Shown here: positions 12,645 to 24,930 of the stretch, one piece after another
Position numbering within the stretch: the first letter of the stretch is position 1
How the letters are laid out: each line of letters opens with the position of its first letter
Source of the DNA: Himantopus leucocephalus
Taxonomy: Eukaryota; Chordata; Aves; Charadriiformes; Recurvirostridae
Direction of reading: 5' to 3'
DNA length: 64,000 nt
Assembly (NCBI GenBank): GCA_003993805.1
Contig: RSEF01000021.1
Span: 1,168,835 to 1,232,834 of the forward strand
Notes under the pieces: model-generated
The model's database searches: none
What the model was told of the DNA's origin: nothing
What the model saw: the letters and a program-made list of their open reading frames with translations, nothing else
Program-made: the position numbers and the translations under genes

Positions 12645-12685
12645 GCTGTCCGGGGGGGCTGTCCGGGGGGGCTGTCCGGGGGGGG
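12645..12685 (+). repeat. 13-bp G-rich tandem repeat, possible G-quadruplex
   Basis: The unit CTGTCCGGGGGGG occurs three times in a row (12646-12658, 12659-12671, 12672-12685), the last with one extra G. The runs of 7, 7 and 8 G are separated by six-base loops. The G-rich strand is the template strand for CAMTA1 transcription. Confidence 0.85.
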
Positions 12686-12689
12686 CTGC

Positions 12690-13920
12690 CTGACAGGTCC
12701 CAAACACAGACGGTAAGATAAGAGTGAATTTTCCCGTGCAGCGGCACAGCTTCCCCTCCCAGGACTTCCAGCGGCATCTCCCCTGCCTGAGACCCGGCAC
12801 CTCCCGGAAAGCATCACTGCCGCAGGAGTTTAACGCGCCAAGCGCTTCCCCCAGCCGCGTGCTGATCCTACACACGTGCCGCATGTCCATCAGCGCAGAC
12901 TGCTGTCGCAAATGCCCCAGACCTGATGCTTTTGTGACGGTTTCAATTTTCTGCTCTTCACTTTTCTGCTCCACCGCCCGGGCGGTCCAAAGCCAGAGCC
13001 CTCACGACACTCCTTCGACAAAGGCTCCGCTCGCTCCCGCAGCCGGCTGGCTTCTCCCCTCGGTCTAAGCCTTGTGACTTGGCCCTAACAGCACGATGTT
13101 ATACCTGCTGTAAACGCCAAGCCACAGTAACATATAACAGTTGTATTTTATCCCACAACACTGGGATTTACCCATGACTTCTAAAAAAGCTTCAAGAAGT
13201 ACTAAACGCTCTCTGTTTCTCCTGAAGGCGCAGTGCTGGGTGGCAAGGGCACGTTCCGTGAACGTGTGATGGATTCCTGAGAAGGAGCAAGCAGCGGCAG
13301 GCATTATCTTCGAGAACTGGTCCTCCAATATTGCAAGGGTGAACCAAGAAATAAAAAGAAATGGAAGTCCCCCTCAGATAACTCAGAAAATGGCCTATGG
13401 TACAACAAGCTGAGCAATACTTGCAGCCCAGTGACGGAGTAATAGCCATGGGGTACTCTACTTATCGGGTGCTTTTTAGAGTCTGCGTTCTGCTGACTGA
13501 ATGAAAATGCGTATAGATAAACGCAGAGCACACTGGCAATGCTGTTAAATGATGCTTTGTATAATTATCACGATTCTCTGGTAACATTAACAGGCAAAAG
13601 CACAGAATCCTAATGACCACACTCGCATGGCAACCCGAATTTGTCGTCTGACACCATGTGGCCCTAAAACCTCCCCACGAACGCAGCTGCTGATGGCACA
13701 AGACCCACAGGCAGACGGCAAGAGTCTGTTTTGGCAACAGACAGCCCATTTTGTGCATGAAAAACAGCAGCGCTCTTACTGCCACAAACTGAAATAAGGC
13801 TTTCTCCGTTCACCCAATAATGGCCAGAGCACAGACCGCACGGACAGGACTCCGGCTCTCACCCAGCAGCCCTGTCCTCCCTGCCCACCCTGTCTCAGTT
13901 CACGCAGCCAGCGTGGACCG
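12690..13920. other. unique intronic sequence
   Basis: Mixed composition. No gene or transposon was recognised. Confidence 0.3.
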
Positions 13921-13980
13921 GGATGCTCATGGAGCAGGATGCTCATGGAGCAGGATGCTCATGGAGCGGGATGCTCGCGG
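13921..13980 (+). repeat. 16-bp minisatellite, 3.75 copies
   Basis: The unit GGATGCTCATGGAGCA starts at 13921, 13937 and 13953 (the third copy ends in G instead of A), followed by a partial, diverged copy at 13969-13980. The near identity of the copies indicates recent expansion or homogenisation. Confidence 0.9.
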
Positions 13981-16360
13981 CCAGGCTCCGCACAATCAGA
14001 CTGGAGTCCTGCTGACCATGGGCTTCCCAACGCCTCTGCCCTTGCTTCAACCCTAACAACAAATCCAGGTATTTACAGTTCTCGAGATCGATGTGCGCCA
14101 CTGGAAAGCATCTCCACCCCGAGCAGAGAGCCTCAGACCAAATGTTTGAAGGTTTTTGTGGGGAGCACCAGCGCAGAGCCATACACCACTTCTTCTTGTG
14201 AGAGGACCAGCAGCAAGACTAGACTAAGTCGGTACTGCAGCCCTTTCCACAGAAAAAGGGATCATCTTTACACCGTGTAACTCTCCTAATGAAACCAAGC
14301 CATCATCACAACAGAAACCCTACACAGCTCCAAGGCACCGAGCCTCGGTATTTTATTTCTCAACTGTGTACCTACCACTTAACTCTGAAAAATATTACTT
14401 ATAAAAGATGATTCCTAAAAGCAAAGTTTGGAATTTTATTACACCTCTGGGCTAGATCGGCTGATCTTTGAAGAAATAAGGTTGTACCCTTTTCATTTGG
14501 TATCCACAGGACAATATTTTAGCGGTGAGTGAGGTCGGAAGAAAAAGATCCGCTGGGCTCTTGCCATGTGATGCATGTTTTCGGCAGCAAGGCGGGCATC
14601 ACCAGGCTCAAAGGGCTCCACGTAGCCTTAATAATGCAGCGCACTGGAATGTGATAGATTGTCCTTACTAAGGTGGGAAAATACCATTCAAAAGGCTGTG
14701 AAGCAGATGGAGCACGTGGAAAACACTCAGAAGTGCAGACCAAAAAAAAGAAAGTAACATTCAAAAAGTTAGAGCAAGAAGTAAGAAGGAATCCTGGTGA
14801 TGCCACGTTTGTTAGCAGTTGACAGAGACTTCTTAACCTCAATAATCAAACATCCCTTCCCATTTTATAGTGCTCCGTTTATAATAAGCATTTCTATTAT
14901 TGTTAACTGCATTTTAACTTCATACTGCTGCGTCAGCCACCACATTTGTCCCCTTTAGAGCCTTATTTACTCCTCGGAGAGGGCAGGACGCCCAGACAGA
15001 GACAGCCGGGATGGAGCATGCTGCAGAGGAGCCACTGGACGCCAACTAAAGCGCCGCGCCGCCCGCAGATAACGCCGCAGACGATGCTCATGGGGAGGGA
15101 GAACGATCGTGCAGTCGTTTTGAGCCCGTCTCGCGCTGCCTTGCTACCGGCCAGCAGGACTCGGCAAGCAGGCTCGACTAACGCTGACGGGGAGCTGCAG
15201 CTGCAAGAGGAGCTCCCGCAGCCGCCCTCCTGCAGCTGCTTTAAAACCAGGGCGCAGGAGAAAGCGCTGGAGCGAGGAAGCCCTTGGCCAGCCGGAGAAC
15301 CCGCTGCCAGAGGAGGCAGGGGCAGCAGCGGCCGTTCCCACGCAGCACGTGCAGCGAGCAACCTACAGCCACCATGACATGGAAACACGGCTACAGTCAT
15401 GCCCTTGATTTTCAAAAAAAAAAAAAAAACTCTCCCTCTTTAATGCTCTACAGCCTAAAAAATGTCACGGCTCTGCCGGAAGGGAATGGCTTATTTCAAG
15501 GTCATTTAGCTGAGTTCACCTTGAAGTTCAAAATGCACCGCTATTTTAAAGCCCCATTAAGTTATACTTTTATTTCCCTACCAGTCCCTAATCCCCCATG
15601 TTTCCAGTTACAATGATGTTAGAGAGGAACCAGTGCAACCAGTAAGGTCACTATGGGCAGCGCTCTGGTGCGAGGAGAGGCGGTGAGCCATCCGCCCGGG
15701 GTGCGGGAACCGCGGCAGGGAAAGCGCCGGGGTTGGATGCGGCACGGGGACACCGAGGGAGCTGCACGCTGCGACGCCGTCCCCTCCCCTCCTCCCTGCG
15801 GCACAGCCCCTCCAGCCGCGGCTTCCCAACAAAGAAGTTAAAATCCTGCCGGAGGGTCTGGGGCCTTCTCTGCACCCGAAACAGTGAAAGCGTTCCCAGA
15901 GATGGCCAGTGCGGAGCCCAACAGAAAAGCAGCACATCAAAGGCCTTTTCTGGTGCGCGCACAGCGCTTTCTGCGCTCAGGAACAGCTGCAGAAACACGA
16001 CAAACCGGAGATACATGGGCACAAGGGCGTCCCCAGGAGGATCTTGCAGCTCCTCCTCTGCCACCGCGGTCCCGGTCCGGGTGCTGGATGTCGCCTGTGC
16101 CAATGAACTGCTGCTCGCGCCTGGTATATTGGGAAGGATCTGGGTAACTTCTCCTCGAATCTAAATTGTTCTTTTTTTGAGTTAAAAAAAGACAGTAATT
16201 TGTTCCTGATGCCCTAATTTGCGTGTTTCCCCAGGGTGAAGAACCCACCTTAAGACACGGCGCAGCAGTGCACGTCGACGAGCGGCTCAGAAAAGGCACA
16301 GCGTAATGAGCTGATGCGTCACAGGAGCGTGAGCTGAAAGCTGCCCAACACTGGCTACCA
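13981..16360. other. unique intronic sequence with CpG-rich patches and a poly(A) run
   Basis: GC-rich, CpG-containing patches lie at about 15000-15360 and 15650-15810. A run of 16 A occupies 15414-15429, with no transposon body recognised in front of it. The remaining sequence is unremarkable. Confidence 0.35.
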
Positions 16361-16620
16361 AAATAGTTTGAAATCAGTATATATTGAAAACTAGCTTCTA
16401 CTTTAACTGTGATTTAATCCATACTTTTTCTTTGGTAAATGTGCCAATAGGTGTTTTTTGCCTACGAATTGTCACGCTAAGCAAAACACAAAGTCAATTT
16501 GCTTTAAAAGAAATTGATTTGAGAGAATTAGATTCATCAACATTAATTTTTTCCAACGGAAAACAGGGTCTGAATAACGATTCAATATTCAACCCCAAAA
16601 CTTTGGTTTAACTTTTTAAA
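16360..16620. other. A/T-rich single-copy block, candidate conserved element
   Basis: About 260 bases of A/T-rich, low-CpG, non-repetitive sequence between GC-rich neighbours. The abrupt change of composition on both sides is typical of conserved non-coding elements. This is inference only. Confidence 0.25.
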
Positions 16621-18257
16621 GCACCCGATTAAGTGTGCAACATGCGGCTCATGGGATGTTGCCTGTGCACCACCACTGCACTCCCCATCACATCAGCGCC
16701 CAAAAGCGCCCAAGCAGGGGCTTTGCAGGCAAAGCTGTTTGTCCTGTGCAGACCCCTGTTCGCTTTACGAGCAGATCCATCAGCCCAAATTGCCTGCAGA
16801 CTGCAAAATCCGAGCTTCCTCCTAATTCATGCCCTGCCACGTTCTGGTTAGAGAGCCGGCGTTCGCAGGCACTGCCGGTGCCAGGCGATGCGAACTGCCG
16901 GCGGGTCGCTGCCTGCCCAGCGGTTTGCTTCACAGCCTGGGGGGGCTGGCTCCGAAATTCCGCTGTGCTCCGCCAGCGTGGGGAGCGGCAGCCGGCAGGA
17001 CGGGCACGGCATCACCCACCCTCGGCCCCTTCCGTTCCTGCTGCCAGTGGTTGGTCCTTTGAAACAAACATCTGGCGAGTGTATTCTTCAATTGCACCGG
17101 TGGGTTTAATGAGCCGCCCCCTGGGAGCGCCAGGAGCGGACGGAGAGGTGTCCCCGCGGAATCCGGATGTTGGTGCAGCGACAGCAGGTGCTGCCGACCC
17201 ACAGACCGACCGCACACCGCTTCCTTGGCTGCACCCACCAGCCAGGATTTACCCGCCGAAAAGGCAGGAATGCCACCAAAACCTCTTCGCTGGGACACCT
17301 CTGCCTTCCAGACTTCCCTCAGTATCGGACAAAACGCCTGAAGTGCTGTTAGGAAGGCAAACCGTCCTTCAACTGCAGCGTATTTTGAACAAGCAATTTC
17401 TAAAGCTTATGGTACCTTGCTTCATTTTATTATTTTATATATTTTTTTAAATGAAGGTAATAGAGGTCTCCCTTTTGGCATGAAACAAAGAGCTGTGACT
17501 TTCCGCTTCCCCCTCATTTTATTCCATGCTGACATTGCTGAAAATTTCGGTTTTAATAAATTTTTTTCCCGATAATGTATATCAGCAATCAAATGCAGGC
17601 GCAGCAGAGTCATCTGACAAGTTAAAAATTCTACAGTATTTTCCCCCTAAATAGTTTCATGTACTGATTACTTAGAAGAACGTATTCTCTGCAAAGCTGC
17701 AACCAGGCACTCGGCTTTTGCTCTTATTGATAAATGTAAGCAATAAAAATATGTTCTATTCTACAGCAGTGCCTATTAAAATGTAAACACGGCTAGAGGA
17801 TTTTGAGCAGGCTACAAAAATGCTTTATTCAATAGTCAAAGCGAAAGGCTGTCTGAGGCTGCTCAAACCCGGCACGATACGTAAACACATCAGCTGGCGC
17901 GTTCCACTAGAGGTCAATATTACGGCTATACAGGCGCCGAACCGGGGAGCGCTGGTCTGGGGCTCTTCCGACGCAGGTCCCTGAAATCAGGAGTCTCGGG
18001 GAGAGCGGGAGGGAGGTTTGGTGGGTGGTACAGGACCCCGCGCGCTGCGGGCTGGGGCGAGAGCAGTGCTTCCCCCTCACCCAGGCTCCAACCGGGCCCT
18101 TGCGATGGCTGCGGGGCAGCGTACGTGTCCAATATCGCGGCGAATTTTCCTATCTCTGAGGTCAGAAATACATTGACACTCTGCGTTAAGCAAGATGCTG
18201 ATGAATTAAAATTCAAAACGTCCCTCATGAATAATTCACGGAATGCGTGCAAGTAAA
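16621..18257. other. GC-rich patch followed by A/T-rich sequence
   Basis: Positions 16640-17340 are GC-rich and carry a 271-codon open frame without similarity to any known protein. Positions 17380-17880 are A/T-rich, and 17930-18120 are GC-rich again. No repeat was recognised. Confidence 0.3.
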
Positions 18258-18320
18258 TTATAGCAATGTAAATATATATATGTATATAAATAGATACGTA
18301 TATATGCAAATGAATACATT
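18258..18320. repeat. TA-rich low-complexity run
   Basis: Imperfect TA and TATG dinucleotide and tetranucleotide repeats run around 18266-18305 and end in an octamer ATGCAAAT at 18304-18311. The run creates spurious Tyr/Ile-rich open frames. Confidence 0.75.
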
Positions 18321-21300
18321 AAGGGCTCAAGTTATCCACAAGGAAAAATACCAGCCCCATAAGAATGTTTGCCTAATACAGGATCAAACACGTAAAACTA
18401 CAACTAAAGAAACAGCCCATAAATTTATCAAAATCTGGCATAAAGCGGTCCTCGTACCGTGCGTGCTTGAATCAGGCGCTACAAATCCTCCCAATTTTTT
18501 TAAATTTATTTTTTTCCCCACTTCATGTTTCACTCTCCCTAAAGCCAACCTATGGCACCTTGGTCTGACCCCCGGTGACGGCTCTGCTCAGGAGCTGTGC
18601 AGTCACCCACCGTCTGCGGCACTACGCACAGCTACCGGGCAATCGTTCAACACCCCCTCCTCAATCCGTGCTCTGCGGCTAAATTACACGAATAACAATT
18701 ACCGTGGTAAGCTAGCAAGTCCATTAAAATCCTTGAATTCTTATGAACAACAATATAAATGATAGACATAGGTGCAGAGTCCATCGATCATCCCTTTCTC
18801 CCTCACAGCAAGAAAGGTGGGATCACATTAAAAATAGAACAGACACCTGCAAATAGACGGGTATTTATACGGAATATTGTGACAACTGTCATTTCGCATT
18901 AGTCACAGAGGTCCCACAGGACTTGGGCAAGTATTAAATGTACCAGTTTTTGTTTACTGGCAAAATATAATAAAATCCACCCTCCCCGATGATTTCCTGG
19001 TGGGGATTGCTCCTCTCCCTAAAGTCATTCATAAAATAAGGATGTTCCTCCAAGATGCTGCGTAGAAAACACTTCATCACGGCACCAGCGTATGGAGGGG
19101 GGGATTTTTTATGATTCCTCACTTGGACTCCTCCATCATTTTCAGGATGGTTTGATGATGCCGGGCTCAAAAAATGACCATAAATCACCCGAAGTCAATG
19201 CAGACCCATTGCATGATGCCATAGGAGGTCCTGCTCCACGGCGTGCTACAGAACACCGCCAGTGCTGTCGTGGAACCAGCCTGCAGAGTGATGGCATCCT
19301 GGCCACGGCAGCGTGACGCGGGTGCACAGGGACACCCCCACTTCTCTCGTATGAAGGCAGTAAGTTAAGTGAAAACGCGGCCAAGGCTCTTGCGCTTTCT
19401 GGTGGAGACACCGTGCGATAGGTCCCATGCACAGCTGCAAGTGATGGTGCACTCATATCTTCCCTCAACCCTGATAAAGACTACAAGTAGCACTTTGGGA
19501 ATCTTGTTAGAGGGGCTTCAGAAATTTTATCTTGACCTTATTAAGCTTAACTTTAACCATTTGGACAGTTGTAACTTCCTTTAAGGCATTTCCCAGCATT
19601 TCCCAAGAACTTCACCAGCTCCAAGAGCAGAGGATCACTCCTGCCAACCCACAGCGTGCACTATTTCTGGCCATTTTACCCAATTCCCTCATTTGCCAAC
19701 CAGCGGACAGAAGCTATAAAAAGGAAACAAAACCAGATTACACTTGCCAGCCCGACCCGTGGGAACACATTTCAACTGAAGTTGCTGAAATGACAGAAAC
19801 ACGTTGTTCCCCACTTAGCCTAATTGACAGGCTGTAACTGTTGATTAATTACGTAGGGAAGGAGCAAGGAAGCAGCTAGGCGGTCTGCTTTTATTTCCCA
19901 GATCTTCCAGGTACGACCTTCAGACCCGCCGGGGAGCATCTTGCTGGATGCGCCACGTGGGCAGGAGAAGCGCCGTCTCCTTTAATTACGCCGTGGTTGG
20001 TTTACACCTCGACTTGCAGCTTCTCCCCAGCCTGTCCGAGGGCTGCTTTCTTCTTTTCCCAGATTACACAGGGAATTGCCAACAGCCAAGCTCGCCTGCC
20101 GCTTCTCACCGCTTCCCAGCCATGCACTTCTCTGCCATCTCCGGTCCAGCATGGAAAGCCACAGTCCGGCGTGGAAAAGTCGTACATCTTGAAACTCGTT
20201 ATGTTTAGTGCAAGAGCAAACCGCTACTGAAATTCCTCCATCATAAAAAAGATGGTTACCTGATTAATAGTTCAAATGGTGACCCCCAAAAAGTGAAGAT
20301 CAGAAGAGGTCTGGACACTGCTGAGAGCACATCTCTTGAGCACGTTCCTCAAGGGTCTCAGGGAAGAAAAACCCCAAATCCAGAGCTGGAGCTACGTCTG
20401 TTTACATACAATAACAAAAAACCCTCGCTCGTACAGATGAAGCATTTCAAGGTCTTGGTAGTTACCCTGAGCCTCGTGCAGTAAAAATAGGACTTTCGTG
20501 CAGGTCCTAGACGCTCCTTTTACTTGGTGAAAGACATTTACATCACTTGAAGCAAAATGTATCCTCAATGGCAATGTAGTTCCCATCCAAAAACACACCA
20601 TGCCCTACATTTTATCATCAGCGCAGTTAATCATTTATACAGCCCTGCAGATGTACGCAGTACTCTCCAAAAAAAGATGAAGGCACATTGCGTGCCCCAA
20701 AGAACAAGCAGTGTAGCGCAGGGAAGGCAAACAAGGGCAGAGGAAGAAGAGACACTGGATACAACCTCAGATGGACAGGGTTGGAGAGGTAAGAGATGAT
20801 GGACGAGGGGACAGAACTGGAAGGGGCGAAGGCAATTACAGAACCAAGTGGGAAATCAGGACAAGAACAGGTCAACGGGCCAAAACTCTAAAAAGATTAA
20901 AGGTGAAGAGGCGGCCTCGGAACAGGTGCCGAAAGAGCCAAGATGCCACCAATGGGATCCAAAGCAAAGGCGACAGATTTGGGATGGCGGGCAAGGACCA
21001 AGTTGACCAGGCATCAGTGGTTCGAGGGGAGCCGCTGGAAGGACAGGGAGGTTGTCAGAGCAGGGAGGAAGGCTTTAGGCAACAGTGGCTGGAGGGAACG
21101 GGGAAACAGGAGTACCTTGTCTAGAAAGAGCAACAAAAGTGTTTTAAAACAACTCACAGGACTGCTCAGATCAGAAATAATACATAAAAGAAGTAATGTG
21201 GTACAGCAGAACGTGGGGAACTGATCCACCTGCCATGCGACACCACCAGAAGCATTTTACAAACCTTCATTAAAATGCAGGTTCTGTTTCTGTTTCTCCC

Positions 21301-22989
21301 GGGTTGGTTCCGTGCCCCTTGCCAAGGGGACTGGAGAGGGCACGGCCTCCACTCATCTCCTGGCCGGCGCCGAGTCCCCGGCCGTGCCGACGCGGATACA
21401 GCTCCTGACGAAGGCAGTCTGTCAGCGGCCTTTGACACCCGAATTGTCCCTCTTGCGTTGTCCCGGTGCCCAGGGCATCTGGGCTTGTTTGTAGCAGCCA
21501 CGCCGGTGTCGAGGCAGAGCCTGCTGAGCAGCTCCCTGTCCTCCGGGCTGGGAATTGGCTCCACGGTTTGACCATGTTTCCCTCCCACCTCGTTAGCGGT
21601 CGGGTGGGACATATGCCCTCCCAGCCCTCTCCCACCCGCAGAGGGGACGAGCGCCCGCCTCAGACTCTGCTCAAGTCCATTGATGAATTCCCGACCGTTT
21701 TGCCTTTCCCCACGCAAACCCACAGCCTGACCTTTGGCGGGCAGCTTCTTCAGCTCCGCCGATTCTGCTCAAAGCACACGCTGTCCTACCTTCCAAATCT
21801 TCCACCACGATATTTTTACAACCTACTATAATTAAGCGTTATTTGGTAGACTCTCTCTCTAGCTTTGTTTCTTGCCAGCAGTTGGGTTACTGCTCCACAC
21901 TACGCAGACCAAGTTTCCAACGCCTTTTTCCCACGTGCATCACCAAGGGCTCCGGCTGCACAGCAGCCTCAGCTACCGCAGACTTTGCCTGAGCTTTCAG
22001 TAGGAAAAAACCCAACAGATTTTAAATAAAGCTATTTCTCGCAACCTAAAAATCAAACTTAAAAAAAAAGAATGTAAGAAAGAAAACTGTGGTTTTCTGA
22101 ACAAGAATAGAACTTTGCTTTTCTTTGAGAAAAAGCGCCCCTTTGAAGGACATGCCTTGCAACGCAGCCAAAGACCCACGCAGGCTGGGAATGAGGGAGA
22201 CAGACCTTGGGAATAAGTGGGAGGAACTTTTTATGGAAGCCAGGAATCCCCCAGACAAGGCGTGGGTGGTAGACAAGTAGCAGGGCTTGGGCATGCCGTG
22301 CCGTGCACCGGCTCTCACCCAATCCTGGGGTGTATAAACTCCGAAACGTCGACCAGATGGAAACTGGGAAAAGTGGCAAGGTTTGCACCAACTCACAAAA
22401 GCACACACAGTCTGCCAAACCTGCCTGGGTGTAATTCCGGTAATCCTAATCTACCCCAGTGAAAAGGGCATCGGAAAGCTACAGGTATTTAGAAAGGTTC
22501 TCTTCAGCCTCGCTAGGTTTAGGACAGTCACCTCCAGAGGCCCCTTCCACAGCCCGAGGACAGGCGCTCTTCCCAGAGGTGACTTACGGTCCCCACAGCT
22601 GATGTCCTCCTGCCCGCCGCCCTGCAGAGCCGCCCCCGCCGCGCTGCCCCGTCTCCTCGGGGGGCTCATAGAGGCACCGGGCTGCCACAAGCACCTCTCC
22701 TCCCGTAGCCACGGCCCTGCAGACACTGCCAGGTGGAGGAGATCCAGCTGTCGGCTCCTAGAAGGTGGGGCCAGAGCCAGCGCAGCCATAAACGAAGCGT
22801 TGGAAGAGTACAAGCAATTAGTCCCTTGAAGCATCTTCCCTCAGCGTGCAGCAGATTCTCCGTCTTTTCCTATCTGTAAATCATGACCAACATCTTTTTG
22901 AAAGATAAAGGCTCAACGAGAAGCCGCGGACTGAATCCAGGCATCAGGAGGTGGAATTTTCCAACATGTGCTGCGCAGGTCAGATGATC
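18321..22989. other. unique intronic sequence, nothing recognised
   Basis: About 4.7 kb of single-copy sequence with alternating A/T- and G/C-richer parts. A purine-rich stretch lies at 20690-21130. CpG is moderately frequent at 21300-21480. No transposon, RNA gene or coding exon could be supported. Confidence 0.3.
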
Positions 22990-23760
22990 ACAGTTGTTCC
23001 TCTTGACCTTGCGATCTGTATTTTAATTAATGTACCCTCCTGGTTACAGGATATCAAGAAACATTACAGCTAACAATCTTCTGCTTGGGGTTCTTCCTCC
23101 TAACAACTTTCAACTTTTGTTGGACTTTCAACAATTGTTAAACATTTTTCTTTGATTTTGATAATCTAACGTTAAAATCATGAACTATCCCAAATCCACT
23201 TCAGATTTTGTTTGTTTAATGAAGAGTTGAGTGATTTCAAAGGTGTTTTTACAATTCAAATACTGGGTGGTTGCACGCTGAGAAGATCCTTTGATATCGG
23301 AACAGTCCTCCAATGACAATCTCATGGGTTTAATCTCTCTGATATTGAAGGCAATCTAGTTCATCTTACAGACATTTCTGATGAAATGAGCCTTTTTCTC
23401 TCCCCATTTTTCACACAATATATAAAATATTTACAAATATGACACGATAAACTTCGTTATTGTTCTGGTTTGGGCAACACTGTGACACAGATAGTTGATA
23501 TTTATTAGTCATTCAAGAAAACGAAACTAAACCTAAAATTTTTAAAACCTAATTATTTTATTCATTAGTCTATTGGGGTTTTCCTCTAAGACCAGTCATT
23601 GCACAGCTCTCATAGGCTGTATATAAAAAGAGTTATTTTTGTGGATAAAAGTCAACAAGAAGTCAATAATTTTGGCAGACAGCCTTCGCTGTTCTGCTAG
23701 CACAAGCGCATCCAACTGCTGATGAGCCTTAATGTTTCCCTGGTATTGTTTTCTGCTCTA
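22990..23760. other. A/T-rich single-copy block, candidate conserved element
   Basis: About 770 bases, A/T-rich and low in CpG, with almost no open frame on either strand and no repeat signature. It resembles conserved non-coding elements. No individual function can be assigned. Confidence 0.3.
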
Positions 23761-24175
23761 AAATGGAAGATCTAATCTACGCTGAAGGTCACTCCGCACC
23801 GAAGGCTGCAATCAGTGACAGCATTCTTGAAACCGACTGAAATTTGTAATATTGCGCAACACCCTCCGGACTGTCACAACGCGGCTGTATTGCCGTGTCC
23901 TCTGCCCGGGATGCGGCACAGCTGCAGCACCCTCCTGCTGCACCGCTGCGTGGGCACGAGAAATAACTGATGTGCGGGTCGAAGCAGCGCCGAGGAAGCT
24001 TCCGGCACAGCCCGTTTAACCCATCCACATTTTATGAAAAAGGATAAAGTCCTGACCGCTTCCACCCGCGGTCCACACCTCTGGTAGAGACACCTACCCT
24101 CATCTAAAACAACAATTAGTGAAAACCCATCTTTTTAAATAATCACCTTGCACAAGTCTAAACGCGCTACATCTT

Positions 24176-24264
24176 AAAAAAAAAAAAAAAAAAANNNNNN
24201 NNNNNNNNNNNNNNNNNNNNNNNNNNNNNNNNNNNNNNNNNNNNNNNNNAAAAAAAAAAAAAAA
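24176..24264. other. assembly gap inside a poly(A) run
   Basis: Nineteen A (24176-24194) are followed by 55 N (24195-24249) and fifteen A (24250-24264). The gap falls inside a homopolymer, so its true length and content are unknown. A retrotransposon tail is possible but unproven. Confidence 0.97.
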
Positions 24265-24930
24265 CCACAAAAAACCCCGTAATTAAAACCTAGACTTCTC
24301 TCAATACCTCAGAGTCAGGCAATTATGAGGCACTTTTAATGAGTAATTTAGGTAATTAAAGAAGTCAAACATATAATACGCAAGAAGCTGTATCAGGGAG
24401 TTACTGCTCCATGGCACTTTTCTCTCCGACCCCGGCCAGTGCTCGCGGTGATGCGAGTGCCGTCCTCTGCTGATGCTGGATAAGGGCTAAAGAGGGGTTT
24501 CCACGACTCATCTTTACGTGTGTTTAATACCGACATGTATAAAGTGTGTTGGTAATTGCCGCTGGAATTCAATGTGTGATGTATCTCATCTAGGATATGG
24601 AATTTACTGGCTATATTCTAGTAAAAGAACTTTATGGCTTTCTGTCATGATAAATAACAGTTTATAGCATAATAGAATTAATATTTACTCTGAAACCTAT
24701 GCAGCCTATTCAAATAAAGTTGCTATATATAGAATCATCTCAACCACTGCTGGTTTTTTAAATGCTGTGAATTGACAAGACAACATGCAAGTATTAAATC
24801 CCAGTGCCCTCCAGCCATTAATAAACCTTCAGATTTCGGATTTGTAATCAAAACCCTTCCATATATTTTGTACAATTACTGCAGCTCAAAAAGTGTTAAT
24901 TCAAAAGCGTGATAAACCGGGCACTGAAGG
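24265..24930. other. A/T-rich single-copy block with a MEF2-type site
   Basis: The block has a conserved-element texture: A/T-rich, low in CpG, non-repetitive, with several TAATTA-type and AATAAA-type words. CTATATATAG at 24723-24732 fits the MEF2 consensus (YTAWWWWTAR) completely. The motif is seen directly and its use is inference. Confidence 0.35.

Noticed and set aside
16635..17450. Plus-strand open frame of 271 codons
   Set aside because: It has the same compositional cause, with no recognisable domain or promoter context and other frames open over the same GC-rich stretch.
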